A model generated the notes under the pieces. The model saw nothing but the letters and a program-made list of their open reading frames with translations, ran no database searches and had not been told where the DNA came from. Positions 8,774 through 17,054 of a stretch of 64,000 nt of DNA are shown here, piece by piece (position 1 is the first letter of the stretch; every line of letters begins with the position of its first letter). The stretch covers positions 186,001 to 250,000 of the forward strand of contig JAGFNW010000003.1 in assembly GCA_017592665.1 (NCBI GenBank). Direction: 5' to 3'. The DNA comes from Streptosporangiaceae bacterium NEAU-GS5 (GTDB lineage: Bacteria; Actinomycetota; Actinomycetes; Streptosporangiales; Streptosporangiaceae). The translations under genes and the position numbers were made by a program.

Positions 8774-9445
8774 ATGAGCCAGCAAGTTCTGCCGTTCTAT
8801 CTGGTCTGTGACGAGTCGTCGTCGATGCAGGGCATGCCCATCGACGCGATCAACAAATCGCTGCCTGAGCTGCATCAGGAAATCGGCGGCAATCCCGTGG
8901 TCGCCGACAAGACGCGATTCGCGTTGATCAGCTTCAATCACGCCGCTCAGGTGCTGCTGCCGCTTTCCGACCTGAGCAACGTCACCTCGGTTCCCGCCCT
9001 GACCGCGGCCGGAGGCACGAATTACAGCGCCGCTTTCGACCTGGTCCGGGACCTCATCACGCAGGACGTCGCGCAGTTGAAGAAGGACGGGCATCAGGTG
9101 CTGCGGCCCACCATCTTCTTTCTGACGGACGGCCAGCCGAACGACACGAGCGAGTGGCCGGCCGCGCATCAGCGACTCACGGATGCCGGTTGGGCGCCCC
9201 ACCCCAACATTCTCGCCTTCGGCTTCGGCCAAGCCGATGCCACCACCATCCAGCAGGTGGCGACGATCCGGGGCTTCATCGCCGACGGCACGCTCAGCCC
9301 CGCGCAGGCGCTGCAGGAGTTCGCGCAGTCGCTGACCCGCTCCATCGTCCGTTCAGGCTCATCTCTCGACGCGACCGGCGGCATGAGCCTCGCCATGCCG
9401 GACAAGGTGCCGGGATTCACCACCGTCCCGGCCGATGTCATCTGA
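8774..9445 (+). CDS. von Willebrand factor A domain protein (TerY type)
   Basis: 223 aa cytosolic VWA protein. The metal-ion-dependent adhesion site is intact: D13-x-S15-x-S17 in VCDESSSM, T82 in AGGTNYSAAF and D119 in FFLTDGQPND. The length, lack of signal peptide and the position directly before a PP2C phosphatase and a divergent kinase match TerY of the TerY-P triad described by comparative genomics of tellurium-resistance-linked stress systems. The likely role is a metal-dependent scaffold or substrate of the kinase/phosphatase pair. Strong SD (GAAGGAG) seven bases before ATG. The downstream gene overlaps its end by 11 bp. Confidence 0.88.
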   Translation: MSQQVLPFYLVCDESSSMQGMPIDAINKSLPELHQEIGGNPVVADKTRFALISFNHAAQVLLPLSDLSNVTSVPALTAAGGTNYSAAFDLVRDLITQDVAQLKKDGHQVLRPTIFFLTDGQPNDTSEWPAAHQRLTDAGWAPHPNILAFGFGQADATTIQQVATIRGFIADGTLSPAQALQEFAQSLTRSIVRSGSSLDATGGMSLAMPDKVPGFTTVPADVI

Positions 9446-10502
9446 GGCAGACGCCCTCATGGACGTGCGGCGAATGATCAAAGGCGTATCCGGAAGGAAG
9501 CACATTGTGACGGACAGCGAAGTCGCCGAAACAGCCGACGCGACGGATGAGAGCTCAGCCACGGCATCGCCTGATCTGGAGGCCGAGGCGCCGGCCGACG
9601 TCGCCACGGATTCGGAGATTCAGACCGGGACGTCATTTCCAGCGCCCTTGCACTACGGCGCTCCGCACCCCAACATGGGCGAACTTCGAGGCTTGCCGAA
9701 CGTCTTCCAGGCCGTGCCGGACATCATCGTCGACGGCGCGGACCTCACCGGGCTTACCGTTCGTGCCGCCTCGCTCAGGGGAGACGACCATCGGTGGTAC
9801 GGAGAGACCCGCCAGGATTCGATGGGGCTGTCGGTGGTCGGCGACTCGGCCGGAATCCAATTGCTGCTGGCATGCGTGGCGGACGGCATCGGCAGTGAGC
9901 CGCTCTCGCATCTCGGCTCGGCGCTCGCCTGCCGATATCTGAAAGTGGAGATAGAGGCGAGCCTGGACGAGATTCTCGGGCATCGGAACTCACCTCAGAT
10001 CACCTTGATCATCCAACGGGTCATCGCCAGAGTCGGCAAGCGCATGGCCCACCACGCCGAAGAAAGAGGGATGGATCCCAAACGGCTTTCCACAACGCTG
10101 ACCGCCGCACTGGTGGACATGGCCCCAGCGGACGGGGCGCGATACACGCTCCTGTTCGGAGTCGGAGACAGCTCGGCGCTCGTCCTGACCGGCGGGCGAT
10201 TCGATCCGGTCTGGGCCGGCGAAGCCGCGGGTGACACCATTTCCGATTCCGGCACCGCGGCCCTTCCCGGGCAGGCGGGCGCCGCGCGTGTGATCGTACG
10301 GGAACTGGCCGCCAACGACGTGCTCGTCATCTGCACCGACGGCCTCATCAACCCGATGAAGAACCAGGATGTCAGCGCCCAGCTCGCGACGTCGTGGGCC
10401 GGCGAGCCGATTCCCGGACTTGTCGAGTTCGCCTGGCAACTGGGATTCCGCGCCAAGTCGTACGGCGACGACCGGACCGCCGTCTGCGTATGGGGACGGT
10501 GA
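9435..10502 (+). CDS. PP2C-family serine/threonine phosphatase (TerY-P triad)
   Basis: 355 aa. Residues 1-100 are an acidic, low-complexity leader; the PP2C fold follows with RGDDHRWYGETRQDSMGL, the metal-binding DG pair (D150-G151 in VADGIGSEP), STTLTAALVD, GVGDSSALVL, VICTDGLI and the final metal-binding YGDDRTAVCVW. All core Mn2+/Mg2+ ligands appear present, so it should be active. Known TerY-P triads pair such a phosphatase with a VWA protein and a kinase; here it would reverse phosphorylation by the next gene product. Translation is coupled: its ATG lies 11 bp inside the VWA gene and its stop lies inside the kinase gene start region. Confidence 0.9.
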   Translation: MSSEADALMDVRRMIKGVSGRKHIVTDSEVAETADATDESSATASPDLEAEAPADVATDSEIQTGTSFPAPLHYGAPHPNMGELRGLPNVFQAVPDIIVDGADLTGLTVRAASLRGDDHRWYGETRQDSMGLSVVGDSAGIQLLLACVADGIGSEPLSHLGSALACRYLKVEIEASLDEILGHRNSPQITLIIQRVIARVGKRMAHHAEERGMDPKRLSTTLTAALVDMAPADGARYTLLFGVGDSSALVLTGGRFDPVWAGEAAGDTISDSGTAALPGQAGAARVIVRELAANDVLVICTDGLINPMKNQDVSAQLATSWAGEPIPGLVEFAWQLGFRAKSYGDDRTAVCVWGR

Positions 10503-11470
10503 CCGTGACGGGCTGGCCGGGCGAAACAGACGTGCCGGAGAGCTCTCTTTCCCTGGGCCGGAAGCTCGGCACCGGAGGGCAGGGCGCCGTGCACGAGTTG
10601 ACCGGGCGCGGCACGGGCCATGTGTACAAGGAGTATTTGAACCCCGCGGCGGTCGACGGCCGCGAACTCGCGATGCTGGTCGACACACCCAAAGCGATGA
10701 CCGCCATGGACCGGGATCGGCTGCTGCGGCAGTGCGCATGGCCGCTCGCGCGGGTGGTCGACGGAACCCGGGTCAAGGGCTTCATCATGGCGATGGTGCC
10801 GCAAGCCTTCTGGGCGAAGCAGCAGAACGGCCCTAAGCTGCGCGAGTATCAATATCTGCTCTTCGAGCCGAAGAAAATGTGGGGAGACATCGTTCCACCG
10901 GACGTGGACGGGCGGCTGGACGTCGTCCGCCAGGTCGTGGATCTGTTCCGGCTCCTGCACGGCAACAAACTGATCGTCGGCGACGTATCCATGAGCAACA
11001 TCCTCTGGACCGACAATCCAGGCGGGGTTTACCTGCTCGACTGTGACGCGATTCGCAAGCAAGGCCGCCGTCCGGTGATGGCGCAACCCGAGACCCCCGA
11101 CTGGGACGATCCGCTCCAGCCGCCCGACGATCCAGATCTGGACACGGACCGCTACAAGCTGGCCCTTCTCGTGGTGCGGGCGCTGACCCGCAATTCGCGC
11201 CTGCGGCCGGGCGAGCCCATGAATTTCGTGCCCGGCGTGCCGGAACGGATCGCCAAGGAAGTGACGGCCCGTTTCCAGGAAGCGGCCCGGCCTCGCGGCC
11301 TTCGCCCTGACGCGGCTCAATGGGCTCTCGCCGTGAGCGAGAGAGGGACCATCGACCTGGGGCCGCTGCCTACGGTGCGCACGGCGCCCAATCTTCGGAA
11401 GGCGCCCATCGACGGGGCTCCTGATCAGCGGCCTCTCATTCAGCTGAAACCCCCCGGAAGCGGTCGGTAG
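10490..11470 (+). CDS. Divergent serine/threonine kinase (TerY-P triad)
   Basis: About 326 aa. Start candidates are ATG 10490, GTG 10499 (GTGA overlap with the phosphatase stop) and GTG 10505; all keep the domain. Glycine loop LGTGGQGAVHEL (residues 26-37), ATP-binding K47 in HVYKEY, hinge-like FIMAMVP, a catalytic loop read as VGDVSMSNILW (D165, N170) and a DFG-equivalent LLDCDAIR. The G-D-x-x-x-x-N plus D-x-D pattern is that of the TerY-P/helix-hairpin-helix-annotated kinase group rather than Hanks-type PknB kinases; no transmembrane or PASTA region follows. Inference: phosphorylates the VWA protein or the membrane pair. Last gene of the operon. Confidence 0.85.
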   Translation: MGTVTVTGWPGETDVPESSLSLGRKLGTGGQGAVHELTGRGTGHVYKEYLNPAAVDGRELAMLVDTPKAMTAMDRDRLLRQCAWPLARVVDGTRVKGFIMAMVPQAFWAKQQNGPKLREYQYLLFEPKKMWGDIVPPDVDGRLDVVRQVVDLFRLLHGNKLIVGDVSMSNILWTDNPGGVYLLDCDAIRKQGRRPVMAQPETPDWDDPLQPPDDPDLDTDRYKLALLVVRALTRNSRLRPGEPMNFVPGVPERIAKEVTARFQEAARPRGLRPDAAQWALAVSERGTIDLGPLPTVRTAPNLRKAPIDGAPDQRPLIQLKPPGSGR

Positions 11471-11486
11471 CCCATCAAGGGGTCAG

Positions 11487-12305
11487 GTGATCGCGCTAGG
11501 ATTCTCCGCCATGTGGCGGAGACGAGGGGTTCTCGCGGGTTTGGCGGTTGTCGGGGTGCTTTCGGCGGGGATGCCGGTCGGGGGCGTGCAGGCACAGGCG
11601 GAGGTGCAGGCCTCGGCGGGGGTGCGGGCGATCGCTGGTGGGGAGTCGACCACGCCGAAACCGAAGCCGAAACCGAAGCCGAAGCCGTATAAGACGTGGA
11701 CGCCGTACTGCAAGAAGCACAAGTGCATCGCGCTGACGTTTGACGACGGGCCCTGGCCGTACACCCCGGCGCTGCTGGACACGCTGAAGAAGTATCACGC
11801 GAAGGCGACGTTCTTCCTGATCGGCCGCAAGGTCGTCAACCGGCCGGAGATGGTGCAGCGGATCCACGACGAGGGCCACGAGATCGGCAACCACACGTGG
11901 GATCACCCCTATCTGAACAAGCTCACCGATGACGAGGTCTGGGAAGAGGTCACCAGCACTCAGACCGCCATTCACGATGCGATCGGCATATTTCCGGACT
12001 TCGTGCGGCCGCCGTTCGGGGCGACCAACGGGCACGTCGGCTCGCTGATGAAGGATCTCGAGCTGGCCCAGATCAAGTGGACGGGCGCCACGCAGGACAC
12101 GTCGCTGCGGAACACCAAGAAGATCGTCGCGGCGGCGCTGAAGCTGGCCAGGCCGAACGCGATCATTTTGATGCACGACATCGTCCCGGAGACGGTGAAG
12201 GGCGTGCCGGACATCCTCAAGGCGCTGCGCAAGCAGGGGTACACGTTCGTGACCGTGCACACCTTGCTGGGCGCCGACCTCACACCGGGGCGGCTCTATC
12301 CCTAG
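11487..12305 (+). CDS. Secreted polysaccharide deacetylase (NodB/CE4)
   Basis: 272 aa. A signal peptide (RRRGVLAGLAVVGVLSAGMP) begins at the ATG 11511; the GTG at 11487 with AAGGGG upstream is the outer alternative. A (PK)n linker follows at about 57-67. The CE4 motifs are complete: TFDDGP (D86, D87), NHTWDHPYL for metal-binding histidines, RPPFGA, and LMHDIVPET with the catalytic histidine. Such enzymes remove N- or O-acetyl groups from peptidoglycan, chitin oligomers or exopolysaccharide outside the cell. It starts 16 bp after the kinase gene, so it may be read through from the upstream operon, but the function fits the envelope genes downstream better. It overlaps the convergent acyltransferase by 26 bp. 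Confidence 0.9.
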   Translation: MIALGFSAMWRRRGVLAGLAVVGVLSAGMPVGGVQAQAEVQASAGVRAIAGGESTTPKPKPKPKPKPYKTWTPYCKKHKCIALTFDDGPWPYTPALLDTLKKYHAKATFFLIGRKVVNRPEMVQRIHDEGHEIGNHTWDHPYLNKLTDDEVWEEVTSTQTAIHDAIGIFPDFVRPPFGATNGHVGSLMKDLELAQIKWTGATQDTSLRNTKKIVAAALKLARPNAIILMHDIVPETVKGVPDILKALRKQGYTFVTVHTLLGADLTPGRLYP

Positions 12306-13377
12306 GCGCGGTCGACAACGACCGGCGCAGGGCCGCGCGAAGGCGGGGGCCGAGGGGGCGTTCGACCAGGCGGTGGACGGCGTACGCGACGAGCAGGGCG
12401 ACCGCGATCGCGACCATTAGCGTGAGGCGGTTGTCCAGCACCGGGTGGAGCCACTGGATGACCAGGAAGCCCACGTGGTGGTGGAAGAGGTAGAGCGGGT
12501 AGGTCAGCGCGCCGAGCCAGGTCATCCAGCGCCAGCGGTCCAGCCCGTCGAGCTTGCCGAGCGCGACGAGGGCCATCACCGCGAACATCAGCGACACGAG
12601 CCCGACGACGGCGCCCGAGCCGAGGGCCACGCCGAAGCGGGTCATGATCGATTGTTCCTTGAGCTCGTGCGACACGGCGATGATCCAGCCGACCGCCACG
12701 AACAGCCAGGGGAACAGCGACGGCCCGAAGCGCCTGATGAGGTAGAAGGCGACGCCGGCGATGAAGTACGGCGCGGCCACCGGCATGAACACGATCTTCA
12801 GCAGGTGGGAGCCGGACCGCTCGGCGAGCAGCAGCAGGAAGGTCCACGCGCCGAGGAAGACAAGGCAGTTCCGGTACGTGACGCCCACGGCGGCGAGGAC
12901 CCCGACGAGGACGTAGAAGACCAGCTCCATCCAGAGCGTCCAGTAGACGATCTCGAGGTCGCGCACGCGCAGGCCGTGCTGGAACATGGTGAAGTTGACC
13001 AGGAACTCGCCGAGCCCGGGCCGGTGGTCGGTGGTCAGGCCGACCAGGGACAGGGCGCCCAGGATGAGGACGCTGGCCCAGTAGGCCGGATAGAGCCGCG
13101 CGATCCGGGACGCGGCGAACTCGGCCGGGCTGCTGTCCCACACGGTCATCAGGATCACGAAGCCGCTGATCATGAAGAACAGGCGGACGCCGTACAAGCC
13201 GAAGGCGCTGACGGTGCTGAGCGCCGGAAACGCGTGCGGCGTGCCCCAGGCGCGGGTCTCGACGTAATGGAACATGAGTACGCCGAGGGCGGCGCAGAAG
13301 CGCAGCAGATCGAGCACGCGCAACCGCGGCGACTGCGACGTGGGGACGACCGGGGCGACCGCGGCGGCTAGCGTCAC
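12280..13377 (-). CDS. Membrane acyltransferase (Acyl_transf_3 family)
   Basis: 365 aa, about ten hydrophobic segments. N-terminal RVLDLLRFCAALGVLMFHY contains the family R/H active-site signature, followed by GVRLFFMISGFVILMTV and RLYPAYW, as in OafA/OatA-type transferases that O-acylate surface polysaccharides or lipids. No SGNH domain is attached. On the minus strand directly after the NrtR-like gene (24 bp), so they may form an operon. Convergent overlap of 26 bp with the deacetylase gene; together these suggest opposite acylation and deacylation of an envelope glycan, though this is inference. Confidence 0.88.
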   Translation of the reverse strand: MTLAAAVAPVVPTSQSPRLRVLDLLRFCAALGVLMFHYVETRAWGTPHAFPALSTVSAFGLYGVRLFFMISGFVILMTVWDSSPAEFAASRIARLYPAYWASVLILGALSLVGLTTDHRPGLGEFLVNFTMFQHGLRVRDLEIVYWTLWMELVFYVLVGVLAAVGVTYRNCLVFLGAWTFLLLLAERSGSHLLKIVFMPVAAPYFIAGVAFYLIRRFGPSLFPWLFVAVGWIIAVSHELKEQSIMTRFGVALGSGAVVGLVSLMFAVMALVALGKLDGLDRWRWMTWLGALTYPLYLFHHHVGFLVIQWLHPVLDNRLTLMVAIAVALLVAYAVHRLVERPLGPRLRAALRRSLSTAPRDRAAPV

Positions 13378-13401
13378 GGGCTGAAATATAGCGCTAACCG
13401 G

Positions 13402-14061
13402 CTAATTCACCCGCAACATCGGCGGATGGAGCAGAACGGCTGGACCCCGACGGAAAAGCATGGCAGGGCGACCGCCGTCCCGCGTGGTGGTCCGGTCGGT
13501 GGGCATCAGGAAGCCGGCCGTCTTGGTGACCTTGCGGTGGAAGTTTCGCGGGTCGAGGGGGCGGCCCCACACGATTTCGTAGACCCGGCGCAGCTCGGCC
13601 ACGGTGAACTCGGGCGGGCAGAACGCCGCGCCGAGCGAGGTGTATTCGAGCTTGGCGCGGGCGCGCTCGATCCCGTCGAGCATGATGCGCCGGTGGTCGA
13701 AGGCCATCGACGTGAGGTCGGACACGGGCCGCCAGCTCATGTGCGCCTCGGTGGACGCGGGCAGGTCCGGCGCGAGCCCCAGATAGGCCACGCTGACCAC
13801 GCGCTGCCGGGGGTCGCGGTCGGGATACCCGTACGTCTGGAGCTGCTCCAGATGGACGGGAACGCCCGGCAGACCCGAACGCTCGGCCAGCACGCGCGCC
13901 GCCGCGGTCGGCAGGTCCTCCTCCAGCTGGATGAACCCGCCGGACAGCGCCCAGCGTCCCTCGTACGGTGGCCGGTCGCGGTTCCACACGAGGGCGCTCA
14001 GGGCGTTCTCGCGCACAGTGAGCACGACGAGATCCACGCTGACAGGGATTCGCGGGATCAT
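13402..14061 (-). CDS. NrtR-like regulator: degenerate Nudix + winged helix
   Basis: 219 aa. Residues 1-130 form a Nudix fold; the Nudix box reads GGFIQLEEDLPTAAARVLAE, lacking the REx2EE glutamates needed for hydrolysis. The C-terminal half (FDHRRIMLDGIERARAKLEY, TVAELRRVYEIVWGRPLDPRNFHRK) is the winged-helix part of NrtR-type repressors, which bind ADP-ribose and control NAD genes. No NAD biosynthesis gene lies nearby, so target genes may be elsewhere or it may have been reassigned. ATG at 14061. Confidence 0.85.
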   Translation of the reverse strand: MIPRIPVSVDLVVLTVRENALSALVWNRDRPPYEGRWALSGGFIQLEEDLPTAAARVLAERSGLPGVPVHLEQLQTYGYPDRDPRQRVVSVAYLGLAPDLPASTEAHMSWRPVSDLTSMAFDHRRIMLDGIERARAKLEYTSLGAAFCPPEFTVAELRRVYEIVWGRPLDPRNFHRKVTKTAGFLMPTDRTTTRDGGRPAMLFRRGPAVLLHPPMLRVN

Positions 14062-14086
14062 GACACGAACGCTACACGGGCTCGTG

Positions 14087-15922
14087 CTAGTCAGTGTTCT
14101 TGTAGTAGACGGGTTGCGCCGCTTTACGGCCGTCGGGTGAGGTCACCTCGACCTTGACCCAGACGTCCTTGGGCACCGTCGTCCAGTCGACCGGGATCCA
14201 GATGGTCTCGACGCCGGCCGGCAGTCCCTGGATGGCGGTCGGGTCATACCAGCCGACCGAGGAGGAGTCGACCACCCGCGGGGTCTCGACGCCCTGCCAG
14301 CTCAGGGTGATCTTGGAGTTCTGCAGGTGGTAGCCGCGGAGCTGGAGGCCGACCTGGATCTGCCGCTTCTGCCGAAAGGCCTGGATGGCGATCGGCCGCT
14401 GCCAGTCGTCGGCCAGCTCGCTGGAGAGCGAGGGCGAGCCGCAGGTGAAGAAGTCGCTCCACATGTAGGAGATGATTTTCGACACGTACGGCCCGGCCAT
14501 GGCGACCTGGCTGTCCAGGCGTGGCTTGTCGGTCTTGCCGCGGGTGCCCTGGTTGCCGCAGGGCTGGTCGGCGGACGGCTCGAAGCCCTCCACGTTGGCC
14601 CACAGCTGGACCTTGACGCCTTCGTCGGCGGCCATCTCGTCGCGCACGGCGGCCATCTCGCGGTAGTAGTCGCGGGTGCTGCCGTAATAGGCCGTCTTGT
14701 ACGTGCTGACCCCGACCGTGGGGCTGAGCCGCTCGTCGACCTGCTGGCCGGAGAGGTTGGGCCAGTAGAGGCCGTCCTTGCCGGTGCCGCGGCCGTCCTG
14801 CGGCGCGATGATGCCGACGCCGGTCAGGGCCAGCTCACGGAAGCCCTGGGCCACCTGCTTGGGCGTGGCGGAGAACTTCACCCGCCTGCGGGCGTCGATG
14901 TAGGGGCTGATCATGATCGGCTTGCCGGGGAGCTCCTGCTCCACGATCCGGTGCTGCTCGGTGTAGACCTGCAGGGTCTGCACCGACGACGGGTCGGGCC
15001 AGTCACGGAGCTTCACCTCGAACGGCTGGTAGACGCCGCCGAGCGAGGCGCGCGCGGCGAACCGGTCGCCATAGTCCTGCACGATGCGCCGGGTGAGCGT
15101 GGTGAGCGTGCCGATGTGCCGGGGGTCGGCCCTGGTCTCGTCGACCTTGTCGCGCGGCGCCATCGGCAGCGCGGGGAAGACCTTGATCCCGAACTGATCG
15201 CCCAGGTTGAGCAGCTCGCTGAGGCTGTCGCTCTGCCCGGCCGACACGAGGATCAGGTGATAGCCCCTGGCCTTCGAACGGAAGTCGCAGGTGGGGTCGT
15301 CGGAGCCGTCTTCGGGCGCGACCAGCCGGTAGAAGACCGAGGAGCCGATCACGACCTTGTGCTCCATGGACGGGCACCGGAACACGCCGTTGCCGTACTG
15401 CTCGTCGGTCCGGAAGACGTAGGTCCAGCTGATCCGGTTGCCCGGGTTGGCGGCCTTGAGGTCCTTCTCGGCGGCCTGCTCGCAGGTCATCCCGTCTTCG
15501 GTGCAGACGGCGTAGCGCTCGTCGACCTTGGCGCCGTCCTTGTCCATGATCTGGCCGTCGTCGTTGACGAAGCGCGGGGACAGGCCGAAGCCGAGCCGTA
15601 CGACGGTGTCGCCGCCGACTTTGTGGATCTGCTCGAGCTGCCGCCGCCACGTGCACCGGTCAGCCGTCGGAATGACGAAATATCCGGAAACGGGGTACGG
15701 CGTGGTGGCCACGGTGTCGAACGTTCCACATGGATCGGTGAATTCGCTGGCCTTCGGTGAGGCGCTGGCCGGCTTCGACGGCTTGGTCGCCTTGGGCGAG
15801 GCCGGCGACGTGTTGCCGGCCTCGGACACCTGGGCGGCCGGAGCCTGATCACGCAGCACGATCACCAGAGATGCCACGCCCGCGAGGATCGCGACACCCA
15901 GAATCATCGTCAGCAAGCGCAC
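14087..15922 (-). CDS. Membrane-anchored extracytoplasmic glycosidase-like protein (DUF4434-like)
   Basis: About 611 aa from a GTG at 15922 preceded by GGGGGA; a longer frame exists but would run into the upstream glycosyltransferase. An N-terminal signal anchor (TMILGVAILAGVASLVIVL) is followed by a Ser/Pro/Lys/Ala linker and a large exported domain. Segments SGYFVIPTADRCTWRRQ, GGDTVVRLG, DQFGIKVFPALP, YQPFEVKLRDW, PIMISPYIDARR, GIIAPQDGRG and VKVQLWANVEGF have the strand-helix spacing of a TIM-barrel glycoside-hydrolase-like domain (DUF4434). A C-terminal beta domain (about 500-611) ends VKVEVTSPDGRK. Likely acts on the polysaccharide made by the neighbouring genes. Last gene of a four-gene minus-strand operon; 25 bp after the glycosyltransferase. 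Confidence 0.75.
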   Translation of the reverse strand: MRLLTMILGVAILAGVASLVIVLRDQAPAAQVSEAGNTSPASPKATKPSKPASASPKASEFTDPCGTFDTVATTPYPVSGYFVIPTADRCTWRRQLEQIHKVGGDTVVRLGFGLSPRFVNDDGQIMDKDGAKVDERYAVCTEDGMTCEQAAEKDLKAANPGNRISWTYVFRTDEQYGNGVFRCPSMEHKVVIGSSVFYRLVAPEDGSDDPTCDFRSKARGYHLILVSAGQSDSLSELLNLGDQFGIKVFPALPMAPRDKVDETRADPRHIGTLTTLTRRIVQDYGDRFAARASLGGVYQPFEVKLRDWPDPSSVQTLQVYTEQHRIVEQELPGKPIMISPYIDARRRVKFSATPKQVAQGFRELALTGVGIIAPQDGRGTGKDGLYWPNLSGQQVDERLSPTVGVSTYKTAYYGSTRDYYREMAAVRDEMAADEGVKVQLWANVEGFEPSADQPCGNQGTRGKTDKPRLDSQVAMAGPYVSKIISYMWSDFFTCGSPSLSSELADDWQRPIAIQAFRQKRQIQVGLQLRGYHLQNSKITLSWQGVETPRVVDSSSVGWYDPTAIQGLPAGVETIWIPVDWTTVPKDVWVKVEVTSPDGRKAAQPVYYKNTD

Positions 15923-15947
15923 GTGTCCCCCAAACCCCCGCGCTGCC

Positions 15948-17042
15948 TCACGCCTTTGTCCCGCTCGCGGCCCACGCTTCCAACTGGGCCACGAACCTCC
16001 GTGCCGAACTGGGCCAGTGGTGGTTGGCCCGGGCCGCGGCGTAACCACGCGCCCCCGCGTCCCGCCGCTCGTCGCTGTCGTCCTTCAAGGCGAGCACGGC
16101 TTCGGCCACCGCCTTGGGATCCTGCCAGGGCACCACCACGCCGCAGTTGTAGCGCTCGACGAGCTCGACGGCACGCGGCGACGGCGTGGTGATCACCGGG
16201 ATCCCGTGCGCCATGTACTCGACGATCTTCGTGGGCATGGAGTGCCGGTAGTTGGGCTCGTCATGAAGAAGGGAGAGCCCGGCGAGCGCCCCGTCGAGCC
16301 GCTTGAGCGCCTCGTCGTTGGGCATGAAGTCGCGCCATTCGAGCACGCCTTCCTCGACGGCCTCCTTCAGCATGGGCCGGCTGCGCGGGTCGGCGTAGCC
16401 GATCAGCTCCACCGCCACCCGATGCGGCTGGAGCAGCCGGGCGATCTGCACGGCCTCCCGTACGCCCCGGGCCTCCGACAGCCAGCCGAGGTAGACGACG
16501 CGGTCGTCGCCCGGCGGACTCACGCTGTCGGGCACCCACGTCTCGTTGGGAACGACCAGATGGGCCTGCTTGAACCGGCCGGCGTACGCGGTCTCGGCCA
16601 GCAGCAGGTGGAGGTGGCGCTCGGCCGTGCCCTCCAGGAGCCGGGCCAGGAACCGGGTCGGGGGGCGGAGGAACGCCGGCAGCCACGGCTTGAGCGAGAG
16701 CGTGGCGGGGGTGTCCTCGTGCACGTCCCAGACCACCGGCGGGCGGTTTCGCACACCCCACACGGCGAACAGCAGCTCGGGGTCGTGGATGAGCACCAGG
16801 TCGACCTTGCGCCGCATGCTCTTGAAGATCTTGCGCGCGGCGCGCACGGCGGTGATACGGCGGCGTTCGGCCGCACGCGGCAGGTCGATGCCCGTGACCC
16901 ACGGTCTCGGGACGACTCCGCGCGCGGTGTAGGGCGCGGCGTACGTGACCTCATGACCGGCATCGACGAGAGCCCGGATCTGCCGGTGCAGGATCCGGGC
17001 GTCCTCGGGGTGATGCACCACCGTCATGACGAGCACGTGCAC
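15948..17042 (-). CDS. GT4-family glycosyltransferase
   Basis: 364 aa, GT-B fold. N-terminal MTVVHHPEDARILHRQIRAL and VWDVHED; C-terminal GT4 donor-site region with VVYLGWLSEARGV, ELIGYAD, and the conserved HSMPTKIVEYMAHGIPVITTP (E-x7-E-like motif region). It would transfer a sugar from a nucleotide donor during envelope polysaccharide assembly at the cytoplasmic face. It is 12 bp from the dehydrogenase gene upstream, and the DUF4434-like gene follows it. Confidence 0.9.
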   Translation of the reverse strand: MHVLVMTVVHHPEDARILHRQIRALVDAGHEVTYAAPYTARGVVPRPWVTGIDLPRAAERRRITAVRAARKIFKSMRRKVDLVLIHDPELLFAVWGVRNRPPVVWDVHEDTPATLSLKPWLPAFLRPPTRFLARLLEGTAERHLHLLLAETAYAGRFKQAHLVVPNETWVPDSVSPPGDDRVVYLGWLSEARGVREAVQIARLLQPHRVAVELIGYADPRSRPMLKEAVEEGVLEWRDFMPNDEALKRLDGALAGLSLLHDEPNYRHSMPTKIVEYMAHGIPVITTPSPRAVELVERYNCGVVVPWQDPKAVAEAVLALKDDSDERRDAGARGYAAARANHHWPSSARRFVAQLEAWAASGTKA

Positions 17043-17054
17043 GGCGCGGCCCTC

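Noticed and set aside
9990-11320. 441-aa and shorter minus-strand frames over the phosphatase/kinase genes
   Set aside because: Antisense to genes with complete catalytic motifs; no start signals.
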